Assembly (NCBI GenBank): GCA_900545075.1
Contig: UQXT01000024.1
Location: 1-24,511, forward strand
Direction of reading: 5' to 3'
Origin: an uncultured Collinsella sp.
GTDB lineage: Bacteria; Actinomycetota; Coriobacteriia; Coriobacteriales; Coriobacteriaceae
DNA length: 24,511 nucleotides
Program-made: the position numbers and the translations under genes
Shown: piece after piece, positions 22,216 to 24,511 of the stretch
How positions within the stretch are numbered: the stretch's first letter is position 1
How the letters are laid out: each line of letters begins with the position of its first letter
Notes under the pieces: generated by a model
Told to the model about the DNA's origin: nothing
Seen by the model: only the letters and a program-made list of their open reading frames with translations
Database searches by the model: none

Positions 22216-24213
22216 ATGGCAAAAAACACCGCAAACTATGGTAACGACAGTATTCGTCAGCTCAAGGACGAGGAGCGCGTACGCCTGCGCCCCGCCGTCA
22301 TCTTTGGCTCGGACGGGCTCGACGGCTGCGCGCATGCCGCCTTCGAGATCCTGTCCAACGCCGTTGACGAGGCGCGCCAGGGCTACGGCAAGCTCATCAC
22401 CCTTACCGCCTTTCGCGATGGCTCCATTCAGGTAGAGGACAACGGCCGCGGCTGCCCGCTCGACTGGAACCCTTCCGAGAAGCGCTTTAACTGGGAGCTC
22501 GTCTTTTGCGAGCTCTACGCCGGCGGCAAGTACAACAACAACCAGGGCGGCGACTACGACTTCTCGCTCGGTACCAACGGCCTGGGCTCCTGCGCGACCC
22601 AGTACGCCTCCGAATACATGGACGTCACGGTTTGGCGTGACGGCAACAAGTACTCCCTGCACTTTAAGAAGGGCAGGGTCGTCGGCGCCAAAAAGAAGGC
22701 ACTCGAGATTGAGCCCAGCGACGAGGACCGTACCGGCACCACCATCAAATGGCGCCCCGATCTTGAGGTCTTTACCTCCATCAGCATCCCCCACGATTGG
22801 TATCGCGAGACCATGCGCCGCCAGGCCGTGGTCAACGCCAACGTGACCTTCCGCCTGCGCATTGAGGGCGACGATGGCGAGTTTTCCGAAGAGGATTTTT
22901 GCTATCCCAAGGGCATCGAGGACTACGTGCTCGAGAAGGTCGGTACCGACTACCTTACCGAGCCCTTCTTTATCGAGGCCGACCGTCGCGGTCGCGACCG
23001 CGAAGACCTGCCCGACTACAACGTAAAAATCACCGCATGCATGTGCTTCTCTCGCACCTTCATGATGCAGGAGTACTACCACAACTCATCGTGGCTCGAG
23101 AACGGCGGCTCGCCCGAGAAGGCTGCCCGCAGCGCTCTGACCAGCGCCATCGATGCCTACATCAAGCAACAGGGCAAGTACAACAAAAACGAAAGCGGCA
23201 TCAAATGGCAAGACGTCCAGGACTGCCTGGTGCTGGTGACCAACTGTTTCTCCACCCAGACGTCCTACGAAAACCAGACCAAGAAGGCCATCAACAACCG
23301 CTTTATCCAGCAGGCCATGACGGCCTTCTTTAAGGAGCGCCTCTCGACCTACTTGATCGAGAACAAAGACGCCGCCAACAAGATCATGGAGCAGGTGCTC
23401 ATCAACAAGCGCTCGCGCGAGAACGCCGAGAAGACGCGTCAGAGCATCAAAACCAACCTGCAGCAGAAGACCGACATGGCCAACCGCGTGCAGAAGTTCA
23501 TCGACTGCCGCTCCAAGGACAAGAGCCGCCGCGAGATTTACATCGTAGAGGGCGACTCGGCAGCAGGCGCCATTCGCACCTCGCGCGATGCCGAGTTCCA
23601 GGGCGTTATGCCCGTCCGCGGCAAGATCCTCAACTGCCTAAAGGAGGACTACCCGCGCATCTTTAAGTCCGACATCATCATGGACCTCATGCGCGTGCTG
23701 GGCTGCGGCGTGGAAATCAAGGACAAGCGGATCAAGAACCTTGGTGCCTTTGACCTGGACAACCTTAACTGGAACAAGGTCATCATCTGTACGGATGCCG
23801 ACGTCGACGGTTATCACATCCGCACGCTCGTGCTCACCATGCTCTATCGCCTGGTGCCTACGCTTATCGACGAGGGTTACGTGTATATCGCCGAGTCGCC
23901 GCTCTACGAGATCAACTGCAAAGAGAAGACCTACTTTGCCTACACCGAGCTCGAGAAGAACGGCATCCTCAAGGAGATTGGCGACCAGAAGTGCTCCATC
24001 AACCGCTCCAAGGGTCTTGGTGAGAACGATCCGGACATGATGTGGCTCACCACCATGAACCCCGAGACGCGTCGCCTGATCAAGGTGGAGCCCGAGGACG
24101 TCACCAAGATGGAGACCATGTTCAACCTGTTGCTGGGCAACGACGAGGCAGGCCGCAAGCGCCATATCTCAGAGCACGGCAAGGAATACCTGGACCAGCT
24201 GGACCTGCAGTAG
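22216..24213 (+). CDS. Type IIA DNA topoisomerase subunit B (ParE/GyrB-like)
   Basis: The 665-aa protein has a GHKL ATPase domain with FEILSNAVDEA (E44, N48), VEDNGRGCP (from D75) and the ATP-lid motif GTNGLGSCATQYAS at 119-132, followed by the transducer. The TOPRIM domain has YIVEGDSAAGA (E445) and CTDADVDGYHI (D527, D529), which bind magnesium for DNA cleavage. GLGENDPDMMW comes near the end. With subunit A it passes one DNA duplex through another using ATP. Several motifs differ from standard GyrB/ParE (NAVDEARQGYG for NSIDE, EGDSAAGA for EGDSAGGS), so this is a diverged paralogue or ParE. The ATG at 22216 starts where conserved sequence begins; a TTG/ATG extension at 22117 would span the promoter. 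Confidence 0.92.
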   Translation: MAKNTANYGNDSIRQLKDEERVRLRPAVIFGSDGLDGCAHAAFEILSNAVDEARQGYGKLITLTAFRDGSIQVEDNGRGCPLDWNPSEKRFNWELVFCELYAGGKYNNNQGGDYDFSLGTNGLGSCATQYASEYMDVTVWRDGNKYSLHFKKGRVVGAKKKALEIEPSDEDRTGTTIKWRPDLEVFTSISIPHDWYRETMRRQAVVNANVTFRLRIEGDDGEFSEEDFCYPKGIEDYVLEKVGTDYLTEPFFIEADRRGRDREDLPDYNVKITACMCFSRTFMMQEYYHNSSWLENGGSPEKAARSALTSAIDAYIKQQGKYNKNESGIKWQDVQDCLVLVTNCFSTQTSYENQTKKAINNRFIQQAMTAFFKERLSTYLIENKDAANKIMEQVLINKRSRENAEKTRQSIKTNLQQKTDMANRVQKFIDCRSKDKSRREIYIVEGDSAAGAIRTSRDAEFQGVMPVRGKILNCLKEDYPRIFKSDIIMDLMRVLGCGVEIKDKRIKNLGAFDLDNLNWNKVIICTDADVDGYHIRTLVLTMLYRLVPTLIDEGYVYIAESPLYEINCKEKTYFAYTELEKNGILKEIGDQKCSINRSKGLGENDPDMMWLTTMNPETRRLIKVEPEDVTKMETMFNLLLGNDEAGRKRHISEHGKEYLDQLDLQ

Positions 24214-24258
24214 CAGCAAATCGATAACGACGGCCCATAAGAAGTTCAAGAGGAAATC

Positions 24259-24511
24259 GTGGCAAAGAAGAAGACGAAGAACCAGCTAAAGAAAAAGCAG
24301 GTCAACGCCGAGAACGTCATCGGCCTGCACTCCGAGGTCACCGATCAGCCAATCACGCAGACGCTCGAGGTCAACTACATGCCCTACGCTATGAGCGTCA
24401 ACGTCTCGCGTGCATTCCCCGAGATTGACGGCTTTAAGCCCTCACACCGCAAGCTGCTCTACACCATGTACAAGATGGGCCTGCTCAAGGGCGAGCGCCA
24501 GAAGAGCGCCA
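24259..24511 (+). CDS. Type IIA DNA topoisomerase subunit A (ParC/GyrA-like), partial
   Basis: Translation from the GTG at 24259 gives MAKKKTKNQLKKKQ, then VTDQPITQTLEVNYMPYAMSVNVSRAFPEI and DGFKPSHRKLLYTMYKMGLLKG. This is the well-known start of GyrA/ParC (YAMSV-VSRALPDVRDGLKPVHRR). The window ends at residue 84, before the catalytic tyrosine. AGAGGA precedes the start. It follows the subunit B gene by 45 bp and completes the enzyme. The lysine-rich first 14 residues are unlike standard GyrA. Confidence 0.9.
   Translation, partial: MAKKKTKNQLKKKQVNAENVIGLHSEVTDQPITQTLEVNYMPYAMSVNVSRAFPEIDGFKPSHRKLLYTMYKMGLLKGERQKSA

Noticed and set aside
22129..23082. A 317-codon minus-strand frame over the topoisomerase start
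   Set aside because: Antisense shadow of the GHKL domain; would overlap the topoisomerase promoter and has no recognisable motif.

Overview
The window looks like a chromosomal segment of a Coriobacteriia actinobacterium, most likely Collinsella or a close relative. The reasons are moderate-to-high GC with clean AGGAG-type ribosome sites, an IS481-type transposase start of the kind familiar from this group, a cell-wall protein ending in an LAGTG-type sorting signal, many short palindromic intergenic repeats, and a CD1871A/polyferredoxin/TlpA cluster typical of anaerobes. The genus call is inference from recognition, not from a search.

Layout. (1) 1-2.3 kb: an XRE / zinc-ribbon / TipAS-like regulator and a glutaredoxin on the plus strand converge on a tRNA-dihydrouridine synthase on the minus strand. 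The convergence point holds a hairpin and a tandem 20-bp repeat. (2) 2.3-7.4 kb: an unrecognised three-TM membrane protein, then a 176-bp MITE-like inverted-repeat element, then a large MacB-like ABC transporter with a very long extracytoplasmic region. Two copies of a GTGACAAAGG palindrome flank this block. (3) 7.4-11.4 kb: a redox module on the minus strand, made of a 48-aa CD1871A-type CXXC protein, a NapH/CcoG-type polyferredoxin and a TlpA-like thioredoxin lipoprotein, with its own terminator. It is divergent from an OmpR/HK two-component system and shares a 90-bp promoter region with it. (4) 11.6-13.2 kb: a two-gene cassette of a 2-TM membrane protein and a cytosolic-looking trypsin-like protease, with a TATAAT promoter. 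(5) 13.2-15.45 kb: a truncated IS481-type element, then a GC-rich PadR / DUF1700 / small-membrane-protein operon, then about 600 bp with no convincing gene. (6) 15.45-21 kb: a LuxR-type regulator followed by a 1455-aa surface protein with a Tat-like signal and a sortase-type C-terminus, ending at a strong bidirectional terminator. (7) 21-22 kb: an XRE regulator and a four-TM DUF6773-like protein behind a near-consensus promoter flanked by an inverted repeat. (8) 22.1 kb to the end: a diverged type IIA topoisomerase pair, subunit B complete and subunit A cut by the window edge.

How the parts work together. The divergent signalling system at 9.5 kb probably senses a surface or redox state and controls the electron-transfer module. 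That module would carry reducing power from the membrane to an extracytoplasmic CXXC lipoprotein. The LuxR gene is placed to control the surface protein, PadR controls its own DUF1700 operon, and the XRE regulator controls its DUF6773-like partner. The most unusual items are the redox module with its very small, TTG-started first gene, the protease/membrane-protein cassette beside an IS remnant, and several families of dispersed intergenic palindromes.
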